A stretch of DNA of 64,000 nucleotides, taken from the NCBI RefSeq assembly GCF_029873635.1, contig NC_080425.1, forward strand, positions 46,856,178-46,920,177. Reading direction: 5' to 3'. The notes below the pieces were generated by a model. That model saw only the letters and a list, made by a program, of their open reading frames with translations, was not told where the DNA came from and did not search any database. Of the stretch, positions 36,833 to 46,779 are shown piece by piece (the stretch's first letter is position 1; the number at the start of each line of letters is the position of its first letter). This stretch comes from Malania oleifera. Its lineage: Eukaryota > Streptophyta > Magnoliopsida > Santalales > Ximeniaceae. The translations under genes and the position numbers were made by a program.

Positions 36833-37784
36833 TGTTAACCTTATAGGTCACACCAGGTTATGATAATGACAAATACTTGTTGTATTTGATGCATGTTGGA
36901 GGATATGTATAGGTATACTGTTAGCAGATCAAAATGATGGCACAAGGAGTAAAATTTGAAGGCCCTGAAGATCCTATTTATGTTGTATTTAAAGTCTTTA
37001 TTCATCATGGGTCTATAATAGTAAATAGGGTCTGAATTGTAATAATTATATGCATCACCTGCATGATATGATAGGTAAGCTCAAAAGAAAAAAAAGGGCC
37101 TAGAATGATCCTAGGACACTTACATGTGCACATATATATATATATATAGTCATATGGATAGGGTGATTTCATGACTAAATAGAACCGAAATGCACTTAAG
37201 TTGCATGTTTGGTCGACCGTACTACTCAAGTACAATATCACCTGGTCGACCACACCGGGATCGGGTCAACAATTTGACCACTGCTCAGTTGACCGAACTT
37301 GCCAGTTCATTCTCACCTGGTCGCCGAACTCCCTCAGAGTCAACTCTTTGACCTTACTGTCAACTAAGCCCAAAACGTATGTCAACGCCCTAGTCGACCG
37401 AGTTCCCACGTGTGAGAACTCAACGCTTCCGTTGACCGAACTACCTAGTTTAAAAGCTCCCAGTTGACCAAACTGCGTTAAATAGAAAAATGGCCCTTGG
37501 GACACCATGTCCAGTCGACCGAACTTCTAGCTCAATTCTTAACCGGTCGACCGAACTCCACACATCTCAGTCAACCAAACCTACCTTCGGTCGACCGGTG
37601 CTCTCGGGTTGCCTCATTATTTTTACTGTGGTTAAAAATATTTAAATGGGGTTAATTGGTTTACTTTACTTGCACTAGATTGTCTATAGGATTGTGAATA
37701 TACTGCTGTTAGGATACCGACCTAAGGCGTTAATTTTAAAAGTGCCAATTCACCCCCCCTCTTGGGATCACGGTAAAGCTAACA
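36833..37784 (+). repeat. 3' LTR of element A, internally deleted (952 bp)
   Basis: It starts tgttaacc and is collinear with the 5' LTR's U3 (26698-27502), including a GGTCGACC-type array at about 37208-37600 and a TA microsatellite at about 37133-37148. Near 37655 it jumps to the last 130 bp of the LTR (compare with 31370-31498), losing the R region and the gacgtagg block. The break lies at nearly the same U3 position (gggttaatt) as the break in the 5' LTR. It ends gctaaca, followed by the target duplication cttta. Confidence 0.92.
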
Positions 37785-37850
37785 CTTTACAACATCAAAC
37801 TTTGCAGAAGAAGTTCCAAAGGCCCTTACAACAATGCTTTGATACCAATT
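37785..37850 (-). pseudogene. Element B gag 5' end and primer-binding site
   Basis: gctttgatacca at 37836-37847 reads TGGTATCAAAGC on the minus strand, the initiator-Met site form common in Tork-type elements. Beyond it the minus strand reads GTSSAKFDVVK up to the insertion point of element A at 37784, and the reading continues as FDG at 26697. No ATG lies in this short piece. Confidence 0.85.
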
Positions 37851-38386
37851 TGTTATGAAAATTGAACGCACAACAGAATAAAACGATCTTACAAATGCAA
37901 CATCATACAATGAAATATACAAAACAACAATCACGCAGATTTTAATGAAAGCAATAACAATGACACAAAGAATTATGTGGTTTGGCAATGCTTACATCCA
38001 TTGGAGCAATCGGCAATGTAATTCTTACTATCGTATGTACAAAGACACTTTGTTATATAGTACAATATTTATAAGTTTACCGGAAGCTTTCCCTCTAAAA
38101 TCCAACCTATCAAACATCCCAATTCATATTTTGAAAAAAAATGCTAAGAAATCGAGCCAAATCGTCAACGGTTTGCAAAAATACCGTCGACAATTTAATA
38201 CCGAAAGCAAATAGTCGATGTAACAAGTTCAAAACCGTTGATTGTTTCACTAAATCTGGACGAAACTATCAACAATTAGAGGGAAACCGTCGACGGTTTC
38301 CTCTTAAAAGTCAGCATTCTTGTTTTCTTCATACTTTCTCTTTGTACATGTCTTCCACTCAATCATATGAGCCACATATTACAACA
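37851..38386 (-). repeat. 5' LTR of element B (536 bp)
   Basis: TG...CA ends (tgttatg at 37851; acaaca at 38386) abut the primer-binding site. Short LTRs are usual in the Tork group. Near 38160-38300 it carries CCGTCGACGG-type words: cgtcaacggttt, ccgtcgacaat, accgttgatt and a perfect 20-bp palindrome at 38282-38301 (ggaaaccgtc followed by its reverse complement). Confidence 0.85.
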
Positions 38387-39775
38387 CATGTTCTACTTTT
38401 TTCAAAGAGTTATTAAAAAAAAAAAAGCTTATTATTAGTTTTTTGGTGCTTAAATTTTAGCACTATTCACTTGTGGAAATAATTTTATTCTTTATCTTCA
38501 TTTTTTTAAAACAATTAAAATAAGAACACCTTCTTTTTTTAGTTTTCTAGATTTGTGTATGAAGGTCAGAAAACATCTTTTATTGTTTCTAAATTTCTAA
38601 TCTCTTAAAATTTTTGAAATATTGAAAAACAAGGCGTTTTTTAGCAACTACTTAGAAATATGAAATAAAAAATTAAAAATATATATACTTTTCATAACTA
38701 ACCAAACACTTCGTTTTTTATATTTTTAATATAAATATTAAAAAATAAAAACTCTTTTCCACTACTAAAAGGAATCGTAACTTTGGATTTTGCCACTCAT
38801 GACTTCATTTTATTCTGCCAAAGCCATCATTCATTCATCCTACAAAAAGGGAAGAGAGAGAGTAGTGAGAAAAGTATGGGGGTGACTGGTGAGCAGCAGG
38901 AAAGAGAAAAGCAAGGAGCGAATGTGATAAAGAAGTTAATTATGGAGTTTGTACATATAGTAATTATTTATTTATAAATTTCCTTCCTTTTTACAGTATT
39001 ATTTTTTTTTCCATTCACTGAAGCTTTAACCCTTGATAACTCTGATAAGATTTCTCGGTGATATATTGGGAAAGCAGAAGGTTACTTCAGATTGAGACTT
39101 GGGTTGAAAGAGAAAAAGAAAAAGAAAAGAAAAGAGAAAATCATGCTTCAATCTGTTTTCAACGTATGCTTTAAAGTGATTCCTTTTTCATGGGGCCCTT
39201 TCTTTATGCAAACTTGTCTGTAATGAAAATGGAAAATAATTATCTCTCATGCATTGAGGCGACCCAGTACTGCAGTACATGAAATGGGATTGTTTACTTG
39301 AAAATTGAAGTAAAAAAATGCATATTTCTTGTCTTATTTGATTTGACAATCCATGTTGGTTCCTCTTTTTTTTTTAACTTTCATGTGATGCTTTCATTGT
39401 TTTTCTTCCCAGTTCTCTCTCTGTTTCTCTCGCTCAAGAGCAAAGGTGCATTGTTCATGTTTATTTGTGGCGGATAAATTTTGTTGAGTTCTTGGTATGA
39501 GAAATGATTTGGGCACTGAAAGCTTTTCATGTTGGTTTTCGATTGCAATCTTTTTCTTTGCAAAACTAATTAACAAAAGAAACACATTATCTAAAACCCG
39601 AATTGATTTTCAAATGTGTTATCAATAACGTGAGATGATTATTAGATGAATTTGATTTCCTTTCATATTTTATCATATATTTGGAGTGGATCTAGGTGGG
39701 CTTTCATATCTTTCTCAGACATTGTGATTGTCTTGTTGACAATGTACCCTCACTCAATGCTTTGAAGCTAGAAAA

Positions 39776-39777
<2 letters not shown>
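38387..39777. other. Low-copy DNA upstream of the gene, possible promoter and first exon
   Basis: No element similarity was recognised. AT-rich sequence (38400-38760) passes into a purine-rich stretch (38840-38930, aaagggaagagagagag) resembling a plant 5' untranslated region. No TATA box or splice site could be assigned with confidence. A short open frame at 38783-38977 has no recognisable product. Confidence 0.4.

Positions 39778-39850
<73 letters not shown>
39778..39850. repeat. (CT)n microsatellite, 73 bases
   Basis: An uninterrupted CT tract is followed by a CA-rich tail (catacacacgcacacacactc). Together with the GA tract at 39972 it forms a long inverted repeat on the same strand. Confidence 0.98.
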
Positions 39851-39853
<3 letters not shown>

Positions 39854-39966
39854 CACACGCACACACACTCGAGAGAGATTGAGAGTTGCGACCATTGCAC
39901 CAAGAACCCTTGAAAAGAAGATCTCATGATTCCTGAAAAGAAATCAAACAATAATTGGTGCCTGTG

Positions 39967-39971
<5 letters not shown>

Positions 39972-40035
<64 letters not shown>
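39972..40035. repeat. (GA)n microsatellite, 64 bases
   Basis: Uninterrupted GA tract 121 bases downstream of the CT tract, followed by aaacggagggagggaggg. Such tracts are known targets of plant GAGA-binding BBR/BPC factors; binding here is inference. Confidence 0.98.
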
Positions 40036-40038
<3 letters not shown>

Positions 40039-41290
40039 GGAGGGAGGGAGGGAGATGGATGTTAGTAGCGTGGTTAGATCTTTAGTGTTACATAAGATGT
40101 TGCAAATGATTCAACTATGAGCTTTAGTGTTTCTGACAAAAGTTGTGGCCGGGTTCCCCTCAACAAGCTTTTAAAGAGAAAATTTGAGGAATAAATGTTG
40201 TTGTGGTCTACATCTTCTCTTTTTCTGGCTCAGTTCTTTTTGTTACGGCCCCATTTCTTTCTTCTCCTAAATCATTACAATTCTGGTACTGCATAGCTGT
40301 AAGATATCCAACATTGATTCTCTTCCTCTCATTTAATTTTTCATTTTTTCATTTGTAATTTCTGCATTGTGTTATGATTCCTTTTTTTGTATGGGATTTG
40401 ATCACATACCTGTCCAGTTGCTATGCCATTTGGAAATATATAAATACATAGAATACTACCTTGTAGCAGCCTTTGTTTTTTTTCAGTTTTAAATCCTCGA
40501 CAGATCTCTCTTCTTTTCTATTCTTTTTTCTTTTTTCCCATTTAGTGGGAGATTAAATAAGATTGATTGTGATACCCCGACCTTTCACAATTCACATGAT
40601 GAAATACAGCTGCTTTCATTGGGTTAGACTTGGGCCCGGAAGCTGGGTAATTTATTAAGGCTTCAATCTAAAAGGGCATATATGGGGTTCCCATATAGAT
40701 TAAACCCCAATCTGACAGCCTAGCACATGGCGAGAAGTGGTTTAGTCGCAAAATCTTCCCACTCCCATGTGGATTAGAGGATTACATTTGTTTAATAATT
40801 CTCAACAAATTTTCCTTTTGAATCCAAACCCTACATTTGGATAGTCCTTAGAATTGGAGTTGCATTGGATTTGAATATAATGTAGTATACAATTTTATTG
40901 AAATTTGTCCAAATCCATCCAAATCCAAATCTAAGACCCAAAATTCATGCTTCAAACACAGCATAAGTTTAATTATCAAGAGATGGGAAAGATTTCCTCA
41001 GGCTCATCCATGCCTGGGGCCTAATGGGTTCATGCCAGTTTAGAATTTGGGTCTGATATTGCCACCTCAACTGTATTCCAAAAGCAAGTACTTTTAGTAA
41101 CACCAATAGGCCACTCTTGTTTTGCCTATCCAGACAGGAAGGCCCATTCTTTTCGTTTCTTTAAGTTTGCTTCTCCAGACAAGGTATAGTATTCATCAAG
41201 TTAGGCATCAAGATCATGAAGATCAGAACACAAAAACTGTAGTGGTATTATAATATGGCTTTGTCTTTACATTTTCTGTTGGGTATATAG
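40036..41290. other. Non-coding DNA between the microsatellites and the candidate exon
   Basis: No coding signal was seen on either strand. T-rich blocks (40240-40560) would suit an intron. Two thirds of the way along is text around 40570-40760 (gataccccgacc...) that resembles neither LTR family in the window. Confidence 0.4.
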
Positions 41291-41420
41291 AGAGCTGGCT
41301 GAGCTGCGTTCTTCGAATAATGCTTCAGCAGATAAGCTATAGAAAATGAAGACCCAGATAATGGTTGCTCCAACTTCTCGTAACCAAAACCAAAGGCATC
41401 AAAGCTTCTCCTGAGAACAG
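41291..41420 (+). other. Candidate untranslated exon with a 22-codon upstream ORF
   Basis: A T-rich acceptor (gttgggtatatag) ends at 41290 and a donor (gagaacag|gttagt) begins at 41421. The 130-base exon holds an ORF at 41346-41414 (MKTQIMVAPTSRNQNQRHQS...). If joined to the exon at 43060 it would lie in the 5' leader of the gene at 43222. Splice sites are read by eye only. Confidence 0.4.
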
Positions 41421-43059
41421 GTTAGTTTATATGGTTGGTGGTCGTGAATTATCTGTTCTCTTGTTATAGCACTATATGAAAACTTCATTGAGTGCCCTAC
41501 AGATTTGGAACCCTCCCCCCTACCAGCTCGAACCTTTGGCCTTGATTAATCAGGGATTGGGTGTTGTTTTTATTATTGGCATCACCATTGCCATCCATTT
41601 TTAGCTTCTGTTCCTGGAGACTTATGCCTGCACTGCTTTACACACAGAAATTCCATCTAGTTACTCCAACACCCCCAACCCATTTTTGGTATTTGTGCAC
41701 GATTGCATGTCAAAAGTATACTTGCCTTCATCTCCACTGCCATTATAGTTAATGCTTCTAGAAGTCAAAAAAATTTGAAGTTGATTCCCTGATTCCAATT
41801 TAAATCAGGCGTTCATCATGTAACCTTCTGAATAAATGGCCTCTTAATGACTGAGATTTGAGAAAAGATACGCCCATTTCCTTTAATGCGATTGTAGGGC
41901 CAAAAGCTTTTATCTCAACAGATTTCAATTTTCACCAAACTCCTTGTAAGATGAAATGTTCAAGTATCAACATATGTAGAAATGGCAATACACACTGTTT
42001 ATGTTATTTGGAATCAGTTATCCTGTTTCCTGCATCTTCTGTTTGGTACTGACTGGTGAATGCCCCCCATGAAACGATGTTCGCAAGTTAGATGAAGAGA
42101 TATTCAGCAGTCTTATAGAAACATCCCAATTTGTGGTTGTAGAGTTTCACAGAAGCACAAATTTTCATGATTGTCAAAAGATCAAGCATCATGTTCGAGT
42201 TTACTGATCAGGTCAAATCGGGAGAGCAGGTAAAAACAGATTGGAGTACACTCCCATAACAGAGTAAACCATGAGAAACAAATAGTAAAATCACCTTAAA
42301 TGAACTCAAATTATTTTTCTTTTAATTCAATTTTTTTCTTCAAATCACAGAATTTGAAATGATTCTAGCCATTTTTCCCATAGGCTTCTTGGCGGCAATA
42401 TAATTAGGATGTCATTATCCTTTACTGCTAGTACTTTCATCTTTTACAATTTCTTGTGAAAGATGATGACAAAATGGACTGGTTTAAGTTTGCTGGAGCT
42501 TCCTAAAAGACCCTAATATTTTCTCTCTGGTTACAGTTGTCCCTGTGCTTTTCCATCTTTCAGTCCATTCTTGAGCTTTAAAGCACGTCGAAGATGGTAA
42601 TATATGCATTTACAGCTATTTTTTCTTTGATTTTCAATGCTGGTTTTAGGCAGTCACCTGTTTTCAGAAGAGGAGATAGGAAAGAAATGGGCTCATGGCA
42701 CACGAAGCATAGAGGAAGCCCGAAGACAAAGAAAATCACATGATCAAGTGTGTTAATGTGTTCTTAAGTTGAAGGAAACATATGATGCACTTATACGGAA
42801 TTGATTTTGCTTTAATATTGTCAAAATTTTCAAATGCATTTATGAAAAGTTCTGCAGACCTCTTTTTTTTTGGAAAATGTTGCATTCAGCATTTCTGCTT
42901 TGCGTGGAAGATTATCAACTTCATGCAACTCTAGAATGCACTTGAGTAATACTTCAGCATTATTTTTGTTGCTTAATTTAAGAAGTTACTTTTTGTTTTG
43001 ATGATTTTAAATCCTCAATCTTCAGAACCTTAATGATTCACTCATCGTAGTTTTTCCAG

Positions 43060-43221
43060 GGCCGATATGACTGAATGAAGACATTTTCTAGGAAGAACAA
43101 AAAGTTGCAGCTGTGTCTGCATTAGCTCTGAGGATCCCTTTGATTACTTGCCAGAATTGGGCTTGGCTATCACTCCCCAAAATTTGAGAAGTATACACAA
43201 GGGTCAAAGCCTGAAACAACT
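43060..43221 (+). other. 5' UTR part of the 43222 gene
   Basis: A good acceptor (cgtagtttttccag) ends at 43059. The 162 bases to the start codon contain a tiny upstream ORF (atgactgaatga at about 43067) and no in-frame extension of the main frame. The start at 43222 has context caactATGAAC. Confidence 0.5.
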
Positions 43222-44444
43222 ATGAACGAGTTCAGTTCTGAAAGATCAAAGCCATGGAATATCTATGCTGGCTCAGACCCGAGTCCATCTCAAACAGGGG
43301 TATATCAAGAAGCACCGTGGAAAAACCTTGGGACATCCATGAATGCCATTTCATTTGGTTTCGTTGCCACAGCAATTTTGATTTCAATGTTTCTTCTCAT
43401 GGCCATATTTGAACATTTGTTTCGGCCCAGTCCTCCTTTCTCTTCACCTCAAGATGTGATTGATGGCTCCCTAGAATCAGGCTCGACTGGAAAACATGGT
43501 AATCCACAAACAGTAAGTCCCTTCCTTAGCTTGCGCACAGTTGACATGGGCAACTTACCCTACTTTTAGTGCTCATGAAGAAGAGAATATATGTTAAAGA
43601 ATAATCCTCTGGAGTAAAGTTGTGCAGTGACCCTTGCAGCATAGAGATGGGGATATGGTTCACTTATCCTTGTTTTTCTTTTTGGCCAATTTGAAGGGAA
43701 ATACACTAGCATGGAGGACATGATCTCTTTTACTGAAGGCATCACTGCATAGCTTTACTGGAGCAGTCTTTGGATATGTGCACAAGCATTTCTTTCTTTA
43801 TTGCTGCGCATCTGATTTTCTATTCCCCACCCCACAACCCCCTCCCCCACCTCAACCCACCTGTCCAGGATGGGTGTCATCTTGTCTCTCTACTGTGACC
43901 TTGCTAAAAATGTTGAAGTTCCCTGTTACTTTGAGCCTGAAGTTACCCATGCCTATATTTGGCCAAGCACGGGTTAGTATGCAAATTACCCACCAAAAAG
44001 GGAAAATTCCTTGAAAGCCATGTCTCGTGTTATTTCTAGCAAGTTCAATTCTCCTTTGAAGCTCCTTTTTCCCCATCCTCTCCATATTTCTCTCCACAAA
44101 AAGAAGAATACAGTTTTATTCTCAACTTAAAAATGTTTACCAAGTTTCTCCCATTCCAGACTTCAAACTATGACAGATGAGAGGATATTGCCAGTTTTTC
44201 TCTCTATATATAAGGAATCCAAAATATTTTAATGAGGTAAAATACAAATTTCTAGTTTACTTTTTTCAACTGATATTGGGTGGGTGGACTTTGGTGGCAG
44301 GTATCAACCTCGTACGCTTCGGATTTCTCAGTATTGATGCCAGGACAGCACTATCCTACCTACATTGCCCAACCTGCTCCTCTCCCCTGCCCAAGGGAAG
44401 GGATTTATTGGCCACCCCACGAACATAATTTTGCCTCCCCTTAG
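43222..44444 (+). CDS. Small single-pass membrane protein, two coding exons, 144 residues, function unknown
   Basis: Exon 1 (43222-43512, 97 codons) encodes MNEFSSERSKPWNIYAGSDP and on to a hydrophobic helix at about residues 43-62 (SFGFVATAILISMFLLMAIF) followed by EHLFRPSPPF. A donor (acaaaca|gtaagt) starts at 43513 and the acceptor (ggtggcag) ends at 44300, both phase 0. Exon 2 (44301-44444) encodes VSTSYASDFSVLMPGQHYPT, YIAQPAPLPCPREGIYWPPH and EHNFASP then TAG. Reading through the donor instead gives a 115-residue frame ending at 43569, a possible retained-intron form. The basic arginine after the helix and acidic/serine N-terminus fit a single-span protein; its orientation and compartment are unknown. 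It reads like a conserved plant protein family with a Pro-rich C-terminus, but I cannot assign a name. It is the only intact gene in the window. Confidence 0.8.
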
Positions 44445-44640
44445 ACTCTGAAACTTGCATTTAATCATCATTGTGTATGCATGCACTTTAATGGGTGGCT
44501 CTGTTCTAGATATGTACTTATGTCTCATTTCTTCTGTCATATGCTACAAGTTTTACATTTGTAAATCTCTCCTTTCTTACAATAATGATAATAGGAAGGT
44601 TTTCCTTTTTTTCTCTTGGAGACCCGTTGGCCCTAAGCTA
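44445..44640 (+). other. Probable 3' UTR of the 43222 gene
   Basis: T-rich sequence after the stop with near-upstream-element-like words (acaataatgataatagg near 44580). The exact poly(A) site cannot be read. Confidence 0.45.
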
Positions 44641-44781
44641 GTTATAAAATGAGGTGGAAGCCCAATAGCTCATCCCCCATCCCAATCCCAAATCTCTCCC
44701 CACCCCATTTTAAGATGGGAATGGAAACAAGAAAATATGAAGGATTTTTCTTCTTATTCATTAACTCAGCACGGGCGGGTG
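44641..44781. other. Spacer downstream of the gene
   Basis: C-rich text (cccatcccaatccca) and a G run (ggtggggggggag near 44778). No gene was seen. Confidence 0.4.
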
Positions 44782-44916
44782 GGGGGGGAGATACCCAAAA
44801 TCCTCCATATAAAGAAGTGAACTGATATCATCAGGAGGTAAATCAATTAAACAAGCATTTGGGCCCAATTCACAAAGGACACGATGAGGACCAATGGCAT
44901 GGGCATGCAATTTCAT
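44782..44916 (-). pseudogene. Ty3/gypsy integrase C-terminal fragment
   Basis: The minus strand reads MKLHAHAIGPHRVLCELGPN then ACLIDLPPDDISSLLYMEDF. This matches the end of gypsy integrases (KLHARxxGPxxVLxxxGxNAYxxDLPxDxGISxxFNVEDL). It is an isolated fragment with an altered GIS segment and no neighbouring domains. A 17-base C run (44958-44974) lies just upstream of it. Confidence 0.7.
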
Positions 44917-44957
44917 GAAAAAGAATGATGTGTGTAACACACTTAATGCACATGAAA

Positions 44958-44974
44958 CCCCCCCCCCCCCCCCC
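44958..44974. repeat. Poly-C run, 17 bases
   Basis: A mononucleotide run, followed by a further C-rich stretch (ttccccctcccc). Length may be affected by sequencing error. Confidence 0.9.
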
Positions 44975-45041
44975 TTCCCCCTCCCCATTAAAAAGCAAGA
45001 TCTTGATACCGAACACCAATTGCAACTAGTCTTGATTCTCT

Positions 45042-45302
45042 TTGTACGAGCATGCATTGAACAATGGCATAGATGTCATATGTTGGCCAAATGGCTCGAC
45101 AAACAATGAAGGATTGACAGTAGTGGATAAAGGAATAATAAAGTCAATAGGCTTATGGGGCCTAAAACCTTACACTAAGAGTATAACTAGGCGAGTGCTA
45201 GAAGTAACACGCTCAATATCTATTACCAGGACCCCTAGGTCAGCACCGTTGCTTCCATGTGAAGCAACATGTATAGTTGGTGGCAACCTCAAGGAGCTCT
45301 AG
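45042..45302 (+). other. Unidentified open frame of 86 codons
   Basis: The frame reads IDVICWPNGSTNNEGLTVVD and LEVTRSISITRTPRSAPLLP. I do not recognise a family. It lies between a gypsy fragment and an LTR fragment, so it is more likely repeat-derived than a gene. Confidence 0.2.
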
Positions 45303-45330
45303 GGGGACTGGAGGTAGAAGTGTATTGGGA

Positions 45331-45600
45331 ATTAACAACAAATTCTCGAAATCTGTGAGAAATGAAATAGAGAAAGAATACACATTAAAGAAAAATTAAT
45401 TACACGCACAAGACAGCATTTACGTGGTTCGGCAATTTTACCTACGTCCACGGAATTGTAGAGATTTCACTATTATCAGGAAGAAAATACAGAGAGTGCG
45501 GCAGTACAATACTCTCTCTCTCTCTCTCTCTTGCTCTCTCGTGAAGTGTGACCACTTGACCTAATCACCCAAAAACAATAACATTATTTTTCTAAAACTA
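45331..45600 (-). repeat. Copia LTR fragment (R/U5 type block)
   Basis: Starts tgtattgggaatt and contains atttacgtggttcggcaat followed by tacctacgtccacgg, the conserved block seen in the other copia LTRs here, in minus orientation. A CT microsatellite follows (about 45513-45531). The right boundary is not resolved. Confidence 0.55.
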
Positions 45601-46313
45601 AGATTATTTTTGTAGATGAAAAATCAAGTTTGCAAGAACCAAGGCATCGGGAATCCCTCTCACAAATCAAATAATCAATCTATTTTTAATCCATTGGTTT
45701 TCTCAACCGGAGATTTCACATCCCAAATCCCCAATCGGAAGATATAGAATTATAAATCTTTGATAAATTCAAAAGTAAATTTTATAAATATTATTCATCT
45801 CGTTAAAAACTCAAAATCAATTAACTTTGTTAACAAAATCTAACGACGACAATATATCTGGAGACAATATCGCAGCAGAGGAGTCATGTAACAAAATTAA
45901 TAGCTTGTCTTGAACATATTCATGGATCCTTACAATTCTATGGAAAAAGTATGACTGGATCCATGAAAAGATTCAGATATATGAATATTCAAACGTGAAA
46001 TAAAATAAATAATAATTGATGAACAATAAATAAAAAATATAAAAACATTGAAGAACAATAATATGGATTAAAAACAAATTGAAATACCTTTATTTGACCA
46101 AGTTCATTTCTAGCCAAGGTTGGGGAATTAGATCCTCATAAAAAGATAAAAGAAAAATAAACTCTAAAGAAAACCTTCACAAAACCAAGACGGCCACTCA
46201 AAATAAGAGTTTTTTTATATATAGTTCTCCCTATAAAACCCCAAAAATGGAATAATAAAAAATTCGAATTAAAAAACTTCAGGATTTTGGGCTCGGATTG
46301 CGACCCATTTTTG
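45601..46313 (-). repeat. Gypsy G2 LTR, left part (interrupted by element F)
   Basis: On the minus strand this stretch reads as a gypsy R/U5 region: a TATA-like CTATATATAAAAAAAC near 46225, then GAGGATCTAATTCCCCAACC and the AACTTGGTCAAATAAAGG word near 46090, then AT-rich sequence. It continues on the far side of element F (52650-53062). The lower boundary is uncertain. Confidence 0.6.
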
Positions 46314-46338
46314 TGTTGGGTCCAGCCCACATAAGTAA
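46314..46338 (+). repeat. Remnant of the 5' LTR of element F
   Basis: tgttgggtccagcccacata continuing to agtaa matches the first 25 bases of the 3' LTR at 51962 with one difference. The next base is Gag coding sequence. Confidence 0.9.
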
Positions 46339-46680
46339 CATTAAGATAATTTTAGATGATGAACTACAAGTTTTGTTGCTATTAAGTTCTTTGCCAGATA
46401 GTTGGGAAACTCTTGTAGTTTCTCTTAGCAATTCAGCCCCAAATGGTGTGTTGACACTGTCGTTTGCTAAAGATAGCTTGTTTAATGAAGAGACCAGAAG
46501 GAAAGAAATGGGTACAGATAATATCCAAGTACTTGTTACAAAAGATGGTGGGAGAAGCCAATACAAAAATGAAAGGGGTAGAAGTAAAAGTGGAAGCAAG
46601 TCAAGGTCAAGATTTAGAAATCTTGAGTGTCATTATTGTGGTAAAAATGGTCATATCAAGAAGTACTATTACAAGTAGAA
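46339..46680 (+). pseudogene. Element F gag, C-terminal half
   Basis: Reads LDDELQVLLLLSSLPDSWET, LTLSFAKDSLFNEETRRKEM and a basic linker, then the knuckle CHYCGKNGHIKKYYYK. Tyr (TAC) replaces the last Cys of C-x2-C-x4-H-x4-C, so zinc binding would be lost. The N-terminal half is missing by deletion. Confidence 0.87.
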
Positions 46681-46779
46681 GCGAGAAAATAAAAGTAACA
46701 ATGACAAGCAAGAAAAAAAGGATCAGGATAATAATGATCGTGTTGCCACTACTGTTGGAGATCATTTGGTTCTTGCTGA

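Larger units (their letters stand above)
26698..37784 (+). mobile_element. Copia element A (plus), with rearranged LTRs and an internal solo LTR
   Basis: The outer ends are TGTTGACC at 26698 and GCTAACA at 37784, flanked by a perfect cttta duplication (26693-26697 and 37785-37789) that splits B's gag. In order it contains a composite 5' LTR with solo LTR S3 inside it, a primer-binding site, gag with two knuckles, protease, integrase, reverse transcriptase, RNase H, a 3' untranslated region, a polypurine tract and a shortened 3' LTR. Every coding domain is broken by stops or shifts. Gag and pol wording resembles D and E, so these form one copia group with LTRs of about 2.1-2.3 kb. Confidence 0.93.
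18776..38386 (-). mobile_element. Tork/Tnt1-like copia element B (minus strand), heavily interrupted
   Basis: Read on the minus strand, the pieces occur in the correct order: 5' LTR (37851-38386), primer-binding site, gag start (37785-37835), gag (26084-26697), zinc knuckle and protease, integrase, reverse transcriptase and part of RNase H (18776-19529). The gaps between them are accounted for by insertions: element A, solo LTRs at 22382-24591 and 19530-21640, and element C at 18775. Each split point rejoins coding sequence once the insert and one copy of the target duplication are discounted. The wording of protease, integrase and RNase H resembles the Tork/Tnt1 lineage. Its 3' LTR is not in the window. 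Confidence 0.88.

Noticed and set aside
38783..38977. Open frame of 64 codons as a gene
   Set aside because: No recognisable domain, low-complexity AG-rich middle, ends in AT-rich DNA; more likely leader or spacer.
39696..39951. Open frames of alternating Leu-Ser or Arg-Glu residues
   Set aside because: They are translations of the CT microsatellite and have no codon signal outside it.
44958..44974. Poly-C and poly-G runs (also about 6482, 11936, 17478, 31467, 56289) as functional quadruplex sites
   Set aside because: Most are single homopolymers, not four spaced G tracts. The LTR-end C-runs are part of a conserved LTR word, and lengths are prone to sequencing error.
46136..46599. Minus-strand open frames over the F gag and G2 LTR
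   Set aside because: Antisense shadows of the gag frame and AT-rich LTR.
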